A stretch of 57,985 nucleotides of DNA, from contig NZ_LJRO01000133.1 in the NCBI RefSeq assembly GCF_001401155.1, positions 1 through 57,985 on the forward strand. Direction: 5' to 3'. How positions within the stretch are numbered: the first letter of the stretch is position 1; each line of letters begins with the position of its first letter. The DNA is from Pseudomonas tremae. Its GTDB lineage: Bacteria > Pseudomonadota > Gammaproteobacteria > Pseudomonadales > Pseudomonadaceae. The translations under genes and the position numbers were made by a program. Positions 19,280 through 30,058 of the stretch are shown here, piece after piece. The notes under the pieces were generated by a model. The model worked only from the letters and a program-made list of their open reading frames with translations, did no database searches and was not told the origin of the DNA.

Positions 19280-19313
19280 GACAATACCTCTACGATTCCG
19301 AATAACACCGAGT

Positions 19314-20934
<1,621 letters not shown>

Positions 20935-20944
20935 TTAGTCTTTG

Positions 20945-22102
20945 TCATTGCGCATCAGCCCCGGATTGCGGTGCATCCGGCTGGGTCGTGACATCTGGCT
21001 CTGCAGGGGAAGGCACTGATTCAGGCGTCCCTGACTCAGGCGTTTCAGCTGGCGTTACAGGCGGAGCAACAGGTGCCGGGCTGGAGCGGTAATCTGCACG
21101 GCGCTTGAGCTGATAGTCACGCACGGCTGCGTTGTGGGCGTCCAGATCGTCCGAAAAGACATGGCTGCCATCACCCTTGGCCACGAAATACAGGCTGCTG
21201 CCGGGCACAGGATTGAGCGCAGCATGAATGGCTTCGCGCCCTACCAGCGAAATAGGTGTCGGTGGCATTCCGGCGATCATATAGGTGTTGTAAGGCGTTG
21301 CTTCTTTCAGGTCAGCACGGGTCAGCTTGCCGTTGTAGCGTTCGCCCATCCCGTAGATAACGGTCGGATCGGTCTGCAACTGCATACCCAGCTTCAAGCG
21401 ACGTACGAAAACACCGGCAATCTGGCCGCGCTCCTGCGGCACACCGGTTTCCTTCTCGACCAGCGATGCCATGATCAACGCCTGATAGGGCGTGGAATAA
21501 GGTGCTTCCGGCGACTTGGCACGCCACTCCTCATCCAGCACTTCTTCCAGACGACTGTAAGCCTGCTTGAGCAATTCGGCATCGGTCATGCCGCGTACAT
21601 AGCGGTAGGTGTCGGGGAAGAAACGGCCTTCGGGGAACACATCAGGATGACCGATCTTCGCCATCAGCTCGCTATCGGACAAACCTGCAAGGGTCTGATC
21701 GAGCTTGGCCTGCTTGGCCAACGCAGCACGTACCTGCCTGAAATTCCAGCCTTCGACCAGAGTCAGGCTGTATTGCACGACCTCTTTGCGCTTCCAGACA
21801 TCAAACAACCCTTTGACGTTCATGCCCGGCACCATGCGGTATTCGCCGCTGTGCAACGACTGCCCCGACAGGTTGAAGCGCCAGTAGAGGCGCAGCCAGA
21901 ACGCGTCGCTGATCACGCCATCGGCCTGCAAGCGATTGAGAACACCGGTGGGCGTCGAGCCCGCCGGCACATCCAGCAATTGCTCTTGAGCCACCTTGAG
22001 TGGTTGTTCCAGGGCTTTGTTCTGCTGCCAGAACGCGAAGCCAAGCAGTAGGCCGGCCAGGACAACGGCAGTTTCCAGCAACACCAGTAATTTTCGGATC
22101 AC
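20945..22102 (-). CDS. mltG: Endolytic transglycosylase MltG
   Basis: This 385-residue inner-membrane protein has a transmembrane helix at about residues 7-25, a LysM-like segment, and the YceG catalytic domain with MASLVEKETG (catalytic Glu 216 or 218). It cuts nascent glycan strands and so limits their length. The last 45 residues are a Pro/Glu/Thr-rich tail beyond the usual family end (YFVAKGDGSHVFSDD near 320). It lies between pabC and tmk as in E. coli. Confidence 0.95.
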   Translation of the reverse strand: MIRKLLVLLETAVVLAGLLLGFAFWQQNKALEQPLKVAQEQLLDVPAGSTPTGVLNRLQADGVISDAFWLRLYWRFNLSGQSLHSGEYRMVPGMNVKGLFDVWKRKEVVQYSLTLVEGWNFRQVRAALAKQAKLDQTLAGLSDSELMAKIGHPDVFPEGRFFPDTYRYVRGMTDAELLKQAYSRLEEVLDEEWRAKSPEAPYSTPYQALIMASLVEKETGVPQERGQIAGVFVRRLKLGMQLQTDPTVIYGMGERYNGKLTRADLKEATPYNTYMIAGMPPTPISLVGREAIHAALNPVPGSSLYFVAKGDGSHVFSDDLDAHNAAVRDYQLKRRADYRSSPAPVAPPVTPAETPESGTPESVPSPAEPDVTTQPDAPQSGADAQ

Positions 22103-22105
22103 AGA

Positions 22106-22921
22106 TCAGATATCCAGAAGGGTGCGAGCAATACCTTGCAGTTTACGGGTGAGCGGACCAACCGCCCAGTCCAGCGCTGCAAAACCGCAGACAGGCCAGA
22201 CGCCATAGACGCTGTTGCACAGAAACACTTCGTCTGCCGTTTCAAGGTCAGGCAAGTGCAGATCACGGATTTCGACAGCCAGCCCCAGATTTCGTGCCTG
22301 ATCGAGCAATGCGGCACGCATCACGCCTGCGACCCCACACCGACTCAGGTCGGCGGTCAGCAAACGCCCGCCACAGACCAGAAACAGATTGCTGTATACC
22401 CCCTCGATCAACCGCCCCGAGGTGTCGCGCATCAGCCCCTCGGCATGTTCACTGTCGCTCCATTCGGAGCGGGCCATGACCTGCTCCAGGCGATTAAGAT
22501 GCTTGAGCCCGGCCAGCAGCGGCTGTTCGGCCAGCCGGGTCTGACAGGCAAACAGGCGTACGCCCTGTTCGGCATGGGCAGCGGGATAGGCTGGTGCGGC
22601 ACTGCCTTGCAGAATTCGACGTGAACACGCGTTGGCGGCAGGAGCATAACCGCGCTGACCGTCGCCTCGGGTAAGAATCAGCTTCATGACCCCGTCGCCA
22701 AGCTCGGCGGCGAAACGGGTCATTTCAGAGTGAACCAGCGCAAGGTCGACCGATATCGCCAGACGCTGGCAGCCAGTTTCAAGACGCTGCAGATGACGAT
22801 CAAGCAGCAATGGCCGGCCAGCCTTGACAGCGATGGTCTCGAAAACTCCATCGCCGTAGGCCAGCCCTCTGTCCTTGACAGACAGGCTGCCGGCAGGAAG
22901 GCCATCAACCCAATCGGGCAT
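22106..22921 (-). CDS. pabC: Aminodeoxychorismate lyase
   Basis: This 271-residue fold-type IV PLP enzyme makes 4-aminobenzoate for folate. The PLP Lys is in AGLKHLNRLEQV near 142, with GLAYGDGVFETI near the start and EGVYSNLFLV near 175. Its ATG shares one base with the fabF stop (TAATG), so translation is coupled. D-amino-acid or branched-chain aminotransferases share the fold, but the fabF-pabC-mltG order supports PabC. Confidence 0.94.
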   Translation of the reverse strand: MPDWVDGLPAGSLSVKDRGLAYGDGVFETIAVKAGRPLLLDRHLQRLETGCQRLAISVDLALVHSEMTRFAAELGDGVMKLILTRGDGQRGYAPAANACSRRILQGSAAPAYPAAHAEQGVRLFACQTRLAEQPLLAGLKHLNRLEQVMARSEWSDSEHAEGLMRDTSGRLIEGVYSNLFLVCGGRLLTADLSRCGVAGVMRAALLDQARNLGLAVEIRDLHLPDLETADEVFLCNSVYGVWPVCGFAALDWAVGPLTRKLQGIARTLLDI

Positions 22922-24165
22922 TACTCGGCAAACCGGCGGAATACCAGCGAACCATTGGTGCCACCGAAACCGAAGGAGTTCGACAGAACGACGTCGATCG
23001 GCATGCGGCGTGCTTCGTGAGGCACAAAGTTCAGGTCACAACCTTCGCTTGGCTCGTCGAGGTTTATGGTCGGCGGAGCCACCTGATCGACCATCGCCAG
23101 CACGCTGAAAATGGCCTCGACTGCGCCAGCAGCACCCAGCAAATGGCCCGTCATCGACTTGGTCGAGCTGACTGCCAGCTGATAGGCATGATCGCCGAAG
23201 ACCGACTTGATGGCCGACGCTTCGGCGAGATCGCCTGCCGGCGTCGATGTACCGTGTGCGTTGATGTATTGCACCTGATCAGGGTTGACCTTGGCATCTC
23301 GCAACGCATTGACGATGCAGCGAGCGGCACCGGCGCCGTCGTCAGGTGGCGAGGTCATGTGGTACGCATCGCCACTCATGCCAAACCCGACCAGCTCGGC
23401 ATAAATGGTCGCACCACGCGCCTTGGCGTGTTCGAGTTCTTCAAGCACCATAGCACCGGCACCGTCGGAAAGGACAAACCCATCACGGCCCTTGTCCCAG
23501 GGACGGCTGGCACGCGCCGGGTCGTCGTTTCGCGTTGACAGCGCACGCGCTGCGCCGAAACCGCCCAGACCAAGGCCACAGGCCGCCATTTCAGCGCCAC
23601 CGGCAATCATCACGTCCGCTTCGTCATAGGCGATGTTGCGTGCAGCCATGCCAATGCAGTGAGTGGCCGTGGTACATGCCGTCGCGATGGCATAGTTAGG
23701 CCCCTGTGCGCCCAAATGGATCGACAGGAAACCGGAAATCATGTTGATGATGGAGCCCGGTACAAAAAACGGTGAAATCCGTCCCGGCCCTTGCTCATGC
23801 AGCAAACGACTGCTGTTTTCGATGTTGGTCAGACCACCGATGCCCGAACCCATGGCGACGCCAATGCGTTCACGGTTTGCATCAGTGACTTCAAGGCCTG
23901 CGTTACGCACCGCCTGGAAGCTGGCCGCCAGGCCATACTGAATAAAGAGATCGAGCCGACGCGCTTCTTTGGGCGCCAGGTATTCCTCGACGTTGAAACC
24001 CTTGACCGAACCGCCGAAGCGGGTGGTGAAGGCTGACAAGTCCGTGTGCTCGATAAGGCCAATGCCACTGCGGCCCGCCAGAATGCCTTGCCAACTGCTG
24101 GGCACGTCATTGCCCAGTGGCGAAAGCATACCCATCCCGGTGACCACGACGCGTCTACGCGACAC
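22921..24165 (-). CDS. fabF: Beta-ketoacyl-ACP synthase II
   Basis: This 414-residue condensing enzyme elongates acyl-ACP with malonyl-ACP. The catalytic triad is visible: Cys in ATACTTATH near 164, His in [11 protein letters not shown] near 304 and His in [11 protein letters not shown] near 341. It starts at GTG 24165 after a GGAGAG ribosome site. The acpP terminator lies between the two genes, so fabF expression depends on read-through or its own promoter. Confidence 0.97.
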   Translation of the reverse strand: MSRRRVVVTGMGMLSPLGNDVPSSWQGILAGRSGIGLIEHTDLSAFTTRFGGSVKGFNVEEYLAPKEARRLDLFIQYGLAASFQAVRNAGLEVTDANRERIGVAMGSGIGGLTNIENSSRLLHEQGPGRISPFFVPGSIINMISGFLSIHLGAQGPNYAIATACTTATHCIGMAARNIAYDEADVMIAGGAEMAACGLGLGGFGAARALSTRNDDPARASRPWDKGRDGFVLSDGAGAMVLEELEHAKARGATIYAELVGFGMSGDAYHMTSPPDDGAGAARCIVNALRDAKVNPDQVQYINAHGTSTPAGDLAEASAIKSVFGDHAYQLAVSSTKSMTGHLLGAAGAVEAIFSVLAMVDQVAPPTINLDEPSEGCDLNFVPHEARRMPIDVVLSNSFGFGGTNGSLVFRRFAE

Positions 24166-24210
24166 AGGACTCTCCTTCTCTCTTGTTTACGGAACAATCA
24201 CAGCGTTTTT

Positions 24211-24250
24211 TAAAGAAAAAACCGCACGCCGGTTAAAGCAGTGCGGTTTT
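24211..24250 (-). terminator. Terminator between acpP and fabF
   Basis: A 10-bp stem (AAAACCGCAC with GTGCGGTTTT, 24217-24250, 14-nt loop) is followed on the minus strand by TTTTTTCTTT. It starts 29 bases after the acpP stop and probably yields an abundant short acpP mRNA with partial read-through into fabF. Confidence 0.85.
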
Positions 24251-24279
24251 CCCGTGACAGCAGTCAGCGATTACAAATC

Positions 24280-24516
24280 TTAAGCCTGATGGCTAGTGAC
24301 GTAATCGATTGCTGCTTGAACGGTAGTGATCTTTTCCGCTTCTTCGTCAGGGATTTCGGTCTCGAATTCCTCTTCCAGAGCCATTACCAGCTCGACGGTG
24401 TCCAGGGAGTCAGCGCCCAGGTCTTCAACGAAAGAAGCAGTGTTGACAACCTCGTCTTCTTTGACGCCAAGTTGCTCGGCAACGATTTTCTTGACGCGCT
24501 CTTCGATGGTGCTCAT
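24280..24516 (-). CDS. acpP: Acyl carrier protein
   Basis: This 78-residue acidic four-helix protein carries fatty acyl chains. The phosphopantetheine-accepting Ser37 is in the invariant [15 protein letters not shown]. Length and sequence are those of the main ACP of fatty acid synthesis. It has its own promoter (24569-24596) and terminator, fitting its very high expression. Confidence 0.98.
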   Translation of the reverse strand: MSTIEERVKKIVAEQLGVKEDEVVNTASFVEDLGADSLDTVELVMALEEEFETEIPDEEAEKITTVQAAIDYVTSHQA

Positions 24517-24568
24517 ACCTAGTTTTAACTCCTAGTGGAAATGTTCAGGCATCTGGCCAGTGGGTAAG

Positions 24569-24596
24569 TGTATAGAAGAGGTTTTGCGTATTTCAA
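24569..24596 (-). promoter_or_regulatory. Promoter of acpP
   Basis: On the minus strand, -35 TTGAAA (24591-24596) and -10 TATACA (24569-24574) are 16 bases apart, about 50 bases before the acpP start. The region between fabG and acpP (24517-24707) has no gene. Confidence 0.65.
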
Positions 24597-24707
24597 GCTA
24601 AACGCTCTTCCCTTGTCCCCAACCGTACCTTTGCCCATTCATAGATTGCAGCTTTATAACGGATTTTAGACAGCTCGTATGACATTTTTTTGAAACAGAG
24701 CGTCACA

Positions 24708-25451
24708 TCAGCTCATGTACATGCCGCCGTTGACCGGGATTGTAGCCCCGGTAACGTAGCCTGCGCCTTCAGACGCAAGAAAAGCGACTACATGCGCGAT
24801 CTCTTCAGCTTGCCCCAGGCGAGCCAGGGGGATCTGGGTAATCAGTGACTGACGTTGCGCCTCTGGCAGCTCGCGCGTCATGTCGGTGTCGATAAAGCCC
24901 GGCGCAACCGAGTTGACGGTAACCGCACGCGACCCCACTTCACGGGCCAGGGCACGGCTGAAACCTTCCAGACCGGCCTTGGCGGCAGCATAGTTTACTT
25001 GACCGGCGTTGCCCATGGCACCCACAACCGAACCGATGCTGATAATACGCCCCCAACGAGCTTTGGTCATACCACGCAAAACGCCCTTGGACAGACGGAA
25101 AAGGCTGTTCAGGTTGGTGTCGACAACGTCATGCCATTCGTCATCTTTCATGCGCATCATCAGGTTATCACGGGTGATACCGGCATTATTGACCAGAATC
25201 AACGGCGCGCCAACACGTTCCTGAATGGTCGACAAGACCGAATTTACAGACTCGGCATCACAGACATTCAGCATCAGACCGAAGCCTTCGATGCCGTTTT
25301 CCTTGAACGTCGCACTTATACGCTCGGCGCCGGACTCGGAAGTCGCAGTACCTACAACGACCGCACCCTTGCGTCCCAATTCAAGAGCAATGGCTTGACC
25401 AATACCGCGACTGGCACCGGTGACCAGTGCCACTTTACCTTGAAGGCTCAT
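24708..25451 (-). CDS. fabG: 3-oxoacyl-ACP reductase
   Basis: This 247-residue SDR enzyme reduces 3-ketoacyl-ACP with NADPH. The cofactor motif TGASRGIG lies at residues 12-19, NNAGITRDNL near 88, and the Ser-Tyr-Lys triad in SIGSVVGAMGNAGQVNYAAAK near 138-155. It is 15 bases after fabD and before acpP, in the standard fab order. Confidence 0.97.
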   Translation of the reverse strand: MSLQGKVALVTGASRGIGQAIALELGRKGAVVVGTATSESGAERISATFKENGIEGFGLMLNVCDAESVNSVLSTIQERVGAPLILVNNAGITRDNLMMRMKDDEWHDVVDTNLNSLFRLSKGVLRGMTKARWGRIISIGSVVGAMGNAGQVNYAAAKAGLEGFSRALAREVGSRAVTVNSVAPGFIDTDMTRELPEAQRQSLITQIPLARLGQAEEIAHVVAFLASEGAGYVTGATIPVNGGMYMS

Positions 25452-25466
25452 GCAGACTTCTCCTAA

Positions 25467-26405
25467 TCAGGCCAGTGCCGCGCGTGCGGCGGCAAAGGCT
25501 TCGGGGGTATCAAGGTTGTAAGTCGTCACGCCTTCGGCGCAACGCTTGTTAAGACCGGCCAGGACTTTACTCGGCCCACATTCCACCAACTGGGTCGCAC
25601 CGCGACTTGCCAGGCACTGGATGGATTCGACCCAGCGCACAGGCTTGTACAGTTGCTCCAGAAGATCACGTTTGAGGGTCGCCAGATCACTGACTGCGCT
25701 CGCGCTGACGTTCTGCACCAAAGCGATCCCTGGCGCCTGCCATTCGATGGCCTCGACGGCCTCGGCAAAACGCTCGGCAGCAGGACGCATAAGCTCGCAG
25801 TGCGAAGGCACGCTGACCGGCAGCGGCAAGGCACGCTTCGCCCCACGGGCCTTGCACAGTTCCATGGCACGCTTGACCGCTTCGGCGGAACCGGCGATGA
25901 CCACCTGGCCCGGCGAGTTGAAGTTAACTGCGCTGACGACTTCGCCCTGCGCCGCTTCGGCGCAGGCGGCAATGACGTCGGCATCATCAAGACCCAGAAT
26001 GGCTGCCATGCCACCCTGACCGGCCGGCACGGCTTCCTGCATCAACTGACCACGACGCTCCACCAGCTTGACGGCATCCGCCAGGCTCAGGCTTTGCGCC
26101 GCGACCAGCGCACTGTATTCACCCAGGCTATGACCGGCAACAAAAGCCGGAACGGCACCGCCTTCCGCCAACCACACGTGCCACAGGGCGATGGAAGCGG
26201 TCAGAATGGCCGGTTGGGTCTTGTCGGTCTGATTGAGCAACTCGGCAGGACCGCTCTGGGTCAATGCCCACAGGTCATAACCAAGCGCTTCGGAAGCCTG
26301 CTCGAATGTGTCCAGGATCAACGGATGCTGCTCGCCCATTCCGGCAAGCATGCCGAGCGATTGCGATCCTTGACCCGGAAAGACGAATGCGAGGGATGCA
26401 GACAT
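25467..26405 (-). CDS. fabD: Malonyl-CoA:ACP transacylase
   Basis: This 312-residue enzyme loads malonyl groups on ACP. It has FPGQGSQSLGM at residues 9-19, the active-site Ser in AGHSLGEYSAL near 92, and the active-site His in SVPSHCELM near 200. It lies 116 bases after plsX, and that gap may hold a promoter and operator. Confidence 0.97.
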   Translation of the reverse strand: MSASLAFVFPGQGSQSLGMLAGMGEQHPLILDTFEQASEALGYDLWALTQSGPAELLNQTDKTQPAILTASIALWHVWLAEGGAVPAFVAGHSLGEYSALVAAQSLSLADAVKLVERRGQLMQEAVPAGQGGMAAILGLDDADVIAACAEAAQGEVVSAVNFNSPGQVVIAGSAEAVKRAMELCKARGAKRALPLPVSVPSHCELMRPAAERFAEAVEAIEWQAPGIALVQNVSASAVSDLATLKRDLLEQLYKPVRWVESIQCLASRGATQLVECGPSKVLAGLNKRCAEGVTTYNLDTPEAFAAARAALA

Positions 26406-26476
26406 ATGACAGACCTCTGAATGATTGTCGTCAAAATAAGCGTCCGGACGAGCCGAACGCGAGAATTCAAGTTTAC

Positions 26477-26506
26477 ATGACTGATCGGTTGGATGACTGA
26501 CCAGTC
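26477..26506. promoter_or_regulatory. Candidate operator upstream of fabD
   Basis: In the plsX-fabD gap the sequence ATGACTGA occurs twice, at 26477-26484 and 26493-26500, 16 bases apart. The second copy forms the inverted repeat GACTG-AC-CAGTC (26495-26506). This looks like a protein-binding site and lies where a fatty acid regulator would act. No regulator can be assigned, and it matches neither the PsrA nor the DesT site as I know them. Confidence 0.35.
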
Positions 26507-26521
26507 TGATGCGTCACATTT

Positions 26522-27544
26522 TCAGGTCTGGTCGTCTCGAAGCACTGCTTCAAGGCGCCCCCTGAGGCGCTGCGGCAAGTTTTCGCAGGCCTCGGTCTGC
26601 GCTCGCTGAATAGCACTCTGAAACCCTGCAACGCTGGCAGCCCCGTGGCTTTTCACCACAACGCCCTGCAACCCCAAAAGGCTGGCACCATTGTGACGGG
26701 CCGGGGCCAGATCGGTCCGCAAGCGCTTCAGCAACGGCAACGCCATCGCGCCGACAGCCTTGGTCAGCAGGTTACGGCTGAACAGCGCATCGATCCGCTC
26801 GGCAATCATTGTAGCCAGCCCTTCACTAGACTTGAGCAGCACGTTGCCGACAAAACCGTCACACACCACCACGTCGGCCTCCCCCCGGTACACACCATCG
26901 CCCTCGACGTAGCCGATGTAGTTGAGCCCCGCAGTCTGCTGCAACAGTGCAGCAGCTTGCTTGACCTGCTGATTACCCTTGATGTCTTCAGTGCCCACGT
27001 TGAGCAAGGCGACTCTGGGCTTTACAATCCCAAGCGTCTCGGCAAGAACAGACCCCATCACCGCAAACTGATAAAGCGCCTCGGCGCTGCAATCGACATT
27101 TGCGCCCAGATCCAGCAACTGGCAATGACCTGCGCGGGTGGGCACAGCAGCGATCATCGCGGGCCGGTCGATACCAGGCAACGTCTTGAGCACGTAACGA
27201 GACAGCGCCATCAACGCACCGGTGTTGCCGGCACTGACACAGGCCTGAGCCTGCCCGCTTGCTACAAGCTCGAGTGCAACACGCATGGAGGAATCAGGTT
27301 TGCCACGCAGAGCCTGAGAAGGACGCTCATCCATGGCAATGACTTCGCTAGCATTTACAACGCGCAGGCGCGAGCGATCCACACCTTGATGGTGGGCAAT
27401 CAGTTCTTCAATAAGGGTGGCTTGGCCGACGAGGGCCAGATGAAGCGAGGGTGTAGCTGTCAGACACGCAAGGCTTGCCTGAACAATGTTGCGGGGACCG
27501 AAGTCCCCGCCCATTGCGTCGATCGCGATGATCGGAGCGGACAA
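26522..27544 (-). CDS. plsX: Phosphate acyltransferase PlsX
   Basis: This 340-residue enzyme makes acyl-phosphate from acyl-ACP for phospholipid synthesis. It starts with [13 protein letters not shown] and has [13 protein letters not shown] and [14 protein letters not shown]. The start is TTG 27544, four bases after the rpmF stop, with the ribosome site overlapping the rpmF end; no ATG fits the conserved N-terminus. This makes plsX translation dependent on rpmF. Confidence 0.95.
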   Translation of the reverse strand: MSAPIIAIDAMGGDFGPRNIVQASLACLTATPSLHLALVGQATLIEELIAHHQGVDRSRLRVVNASEVIAMDERPSQALRGKPDSSMRVALELVASGQAQACVSAGNTGALMALSRYVLKTLPGIDRPAMIAAVPTRAGHCQLLDLGANVDCSAEALYQFAVMGSVLAETLGIVKPRVALLNVGTEDIKGNQQVKQAAALLQQTAGLNYIGYVEGDGVYRGEADVVVCDGFVGNVLLKSSEGLATMIAERIDALFSRNLLTKAVGAMALPLLKRLRTDLAPARHNGASLLGLQGVVVKSHGAASVAGFQSAIQRAQTEACENLPQRLRGRLEAVLRDDQT

Positions 27545-27548
27545 GAAA

Positions 27549-27731
27549 TTACTCGTCAGCGCCCTTGTCGATCACTTTACGACCACGGTATACGCCTTCT
27601 GGCGATACGTGGTGACGCAGGTGAATTTCACCAGTGGTCTTTTCTACCGACAGAGTGCTTGCCTCAAGAGCGTCGTGCGAACGACGCATGTCACGGGCAG
27701 AGCGGGATTTTTTGTTCTGCTGAACAGCCAT
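27549..27731 (-). CDS. rpmF: 50S ribosomal protein L32
   Basis: This 60-residue basic protein opens with [21 protein letters not shown], the typical L32 N-terminus. It lies 13 bases after yceD and directly before plsX, the conserved yceD-rpmF-plsX-fab arrangement that links ribosome and lipid synthesis. Confidence 0.97.
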   Translation of the reverse strand: MAVQQNKKSRSARDMRRSHDALEASTLSVEKTTGEIHLRHHVSPEGVYRGRKVIDKGADE

Positions 27732-27744
27732 AATTGATTAACTC

Positions 27745-28272
27745 CTAAACGTTTGGGTCACGCTTTAACTGCGCCAATACACTGAACGGGTTGGACCGCG
27801 TTACCTCGTCCACGCTCGGTTCGGGCTCATCGAGACCCGCCGGTTGCTGGCATTCTTCAGGATGATGAGCAGGCACAATGGGCAAGGCGAGCAGTAGCTC
27901 ATCCTCGATCAATGCCAGCAGATCCAATGGATCTTCGCCCAGTTCCAGCACGTCATAACCTTTCGGTAACGACTGGGTATTCGCACCCTCCTTCACCACG
28001 ACATAACTGCATTCGCTGTGGATCGGTAGGGTCACCAGCTCAAGACAACGCTGGCAAACCATCTTGACCGGGACGTCTATCGAACTGTGGATAACCACAG
28101 AGCGGCGTTCGTCACGCTCGAAAATGAACTTCGCCTGCACCGTACCGACAGTGTCGGCAAGCGGGTCGCAGAGTCTCTTCAAATCGCCCAGCAGCACTTC
28201 ACCCTGAAGGGTAGTGCCGCGATCAGACAATTTGCGCGGGTCAACGTGAGATGGAATCGGGTCATTCAACAT
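27745..28272 (-). CDS. yceD: YceD family (DUF177) 23S rRNA accumulation protein
   Basis: This 175-residue protein matches DUF177/YceD, with the core VPVKMVCQRCLELVTLP (CxxC near residue 73) and ALIEDELLLALPIVPAH near 140. In E. coli YceD affects 23S rRNA levels; the mechanism is not settled. Its ATG lies only about ten bases from a near-consensus -10, so the mRNA should be almost leaderless. It heads the rpmF-plsX-fab operon. Confidence 0.9.
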   Translation of the reverse strand: MLNDPIPSHVDPRKLSDRGTTLQGEVLLGDLKRLCDPLADTVGTVQAKFIFERDERRSVVIHSSIDVPVKMVCQRCLELVTLPIHSECSYVVVKEGANTQSLPKGYDVLELGEDPLDLLALIEDELLLALPIVPAHHPEECQQPAGLDEPEPSVDEVTRSNPFSVLAQLKRDPNV

Positions 28273-28281
28273 AGGCGCAGC

Positions 28282-28310
28282 ATTCTAGGGATGCCCCCTT
28301 GGCATGTCAA
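28282..28310 (-). promoter_or_regulatory. Promoter of the yceD-rpmF-plsX operon
   Basis: On the minus strand a perfect -35 TTGACA (28305-28310) and -10 TAGAAT (28282-28287) are spaced by 17 bases. Only nine bases separate the -10 from the yceD ATG (28272), leaving an expected leader of about three nucleotides. Confidence 0.8.
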
Positions 28311-28378
28311 AGGAAATTCAGGCCTGTTCGTCACTCGGGCCACTCTTTAGAATCAACGCTCAGCCTACGGAGAACCGC

Positions 28379-28957
28379 ATGCCTTCCCTGCTCCTTGCCT
28401 CCAGCTCCACTTATCGCCGCGAACTGCTTGCCCGCCTGCGCCTGCCGTTCACCTGCAAGTCTCCGGATATCGATGAAAGCCATCACCCGAACGAGGCGGC
28501 ACACGACCTGGTGCAGCGCCTCGCCCGCAAAAAAGCCGAGGCGCTGGCGGGTGAATATTCGCAGCACCTGATAATCGGTTCGGATCAGGTCGCTGTGCTC
28601 AATGGCCGAATACTGGGCAAACCGCACACCTTCGAGCGCGCCCTGCAACAACTGACGGCCGCCAGCGGCAACCGCGTAACCTTTCTGACCGGCCTGGCGC
28701 TGCTTAACAGCACGACCGGAGAATGCCAGATCGACTGCGTGCCCTTTACCGTACACATGCGCGAGCTCGATCAGGCCCGCATCGAGCGATACCTGCACGC
28801 AGAACAGCCTTACGACTGCGCAGGCAGCTTCAAGGCCGAAGGCCTGGGTGTCAGCCTGTTTCGCAGCACGGAAGGCAGCGACGCCACCAGCCTGATAGGG
28901 CTGCCACTGATTCGCCTGGTAGACATGCTTATAAAGGAAGGCGTCAGCATCCCCTGA
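28379..28957 (+). CDS. Maf family nucleotide pyrophosphatase (YceF type)
   Basis: This 192-residue protein starts at ATG 28379 after an ACGGAG ribosome site. Maf signatures are LLASSSTYRRELLARL at the N-terminus, IIGSDQVA near 65, and GSFKAEGLGVSLF near 155. The YceF subgroup, found beside yceD-rpmF as here, hydrolyses 7-methyl-GTP, a house-cleaning role. It is divergent from yceD. Confidence 0.92.
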   Translation: MPSLLLASSSTYRRELLARLRLPFTCKSPDIDESHHPNEAAHDLVQRLARKKAEALAGEYSQHLIIGSDQVAVLNGRILGKPHTFERALQQLTAASGNRVTFLTGLALLNSTTGECQIDCVPFTVHMRELDQARIERYLHAEQPYDCAGSFKAEGLGVSLFRSTEGSDATSLIGLPLIRLVDMLIKEGVSIP

Positions 28958-28979
28958 GCGCCTGCAACACGGCCTGCAA

Positions 28980-29010
28980 TAAAAAGCCCTGACCAGCAAT
29001 GATCAGGGCT
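28980..29010 (-). terminator. Terminator of the rluC-HAD-sppA operon
   Basis: A stem AGCCCTGA/TCAGGGCT (28985-29010) is followed on the minus strand by TTTTTAT. It is 26 bases after the sppA stop and also faces the maf 3' end, where it lacks a T-run. Confidence 0.8.
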
Positions 29011-29035
29011 CAGACACCAAGGCTTTGAATGCCTG

Positions 29036-30034
29036 TCAGCGTAACGTCGGACCACTGAAGCCGACCAGCGTGGCAATACGCTCAGCCATGCTGGTGCCGA
29101 TTTTTTTCGAGAAACGATCAAAAGGCGACTCTTCGACCGTGTATTCGACAATGTCCTTTTCCTTGATCAGCTCACGCGCCACGTAGCTCGCATTGCCAAG
29201 ACCATCCACCAGACCAAGCCCGACCGCCTGCTCACCGGTCCAGACCAACCCGGAAAACAGCTCTGGGTGATCCTTGTCTTTCAAGCGATCGCCACGCCCC
29301 TGCTTGACGCTGGCAATGAACTGACGATGGGTAGTATCCAGCACACCCTGCCAGAACTGGGTTTCATCAGCTTTTTGCGGCTGGAACGGATCAAGAAAAG
29401 CCTTGTGCTCACCCGACGTGTAGGTACGACGATCGACACCCAGCTTTTCCATGGTGCCGACAAACCCGAAACCGGCCGCAGTGACCCCGATGGAGCCTAC
29501 AAGGCTGGCCTTGTCAGCGTAAATCTCATCAGCCGCACTGGCGATGTAGTAAGCGCCCGAAGCACCCAGATCGGTAATGACCGCATATACCTTGATATCG
29601 GGCTTGGTTGCGCGCAGACGACGAATCTCGTCATAGACGTAGCCTGACTGCACAGGACTGCCACCCGGGCTGTTGATGCGCAGAATGACACCCTTGGTCT
29701 TTTCATCCTCAAAGGCTTTTTGCAACGCGGTAACGATATTTTCCGCACTGGCCGCTTCTTTGTCGGCGATCACACCCTGCACGTCGATCAGCGCGGTATG
29801 ACTTGAACGTCGCGAAGCACCACCCTCAAGATCAAGCATTGGCAACACCACAGCCACAAACAGAAACGCGAACGTCAGCAGCTTGAAGAAAATCCCCCAG
29901 CGCCGTGCCCTGCGTTGCTCCTGAACACTGGCGAGGAGCGTTTTTTCAAGAAGCTTCCAGCTTTTAGCCTCTTCCCTGCCATTGACACCATCGTCCGCGC
30001 TCTGCGAAACGGGTGCTTTCCATTCATCAGACAT
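29036..30034 (-). CDS. sppA: S49 family signal peptide peptidase (SppA)
   Basis: This 332-residue inner-membrane protease has one transmembrane helix at about residues 46-66 (IFFKLLTFAFLFVAVVLPML) and a single S49 domain. The catalytic Ser is in TDLGASGAYYIAS near 160 and the Lys base in DKASLVGSIGVTAAG near 212. Half the length of E. coli SppA, it would work as a higher oligomer. It cleaves leftover signal peptides in the membrane. It is the last gene of the rluC-HAD-sppA operon. Confidence 0.93.
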   Translation of the reverse strand: MSDEWKAPVSQSADDGVNGREEAKSWKLLEKTLLASVQEQRRARRWGIFFKLLTFAFLFVAVVLPMLDLEGGASRRSSHTALIDVQGVIADKEAASAENIVTALQKAFEDEKTKGVILRINSPGGSPVQSGYVYDEIRRLRATKPDIKVYAVITDLGASGAYYIASAADEIYADKASLVGSIGVTAAGFGFVGTMEKLGVDRRTYTSGEHKAFLDPFQPQKADETQFWQGVLDTTHRQFIASVKQGRGDRLKDKDHPELFSGLVWTGEQAVGLGLVDGLGNASYVARELIKEKDIVEYTVEESPFDRFSKKIGTSMAERIATLVGFSGPTLR

Positions 30035-30058
30035 GCTTCTTCTACCCTCACCGGAAAT

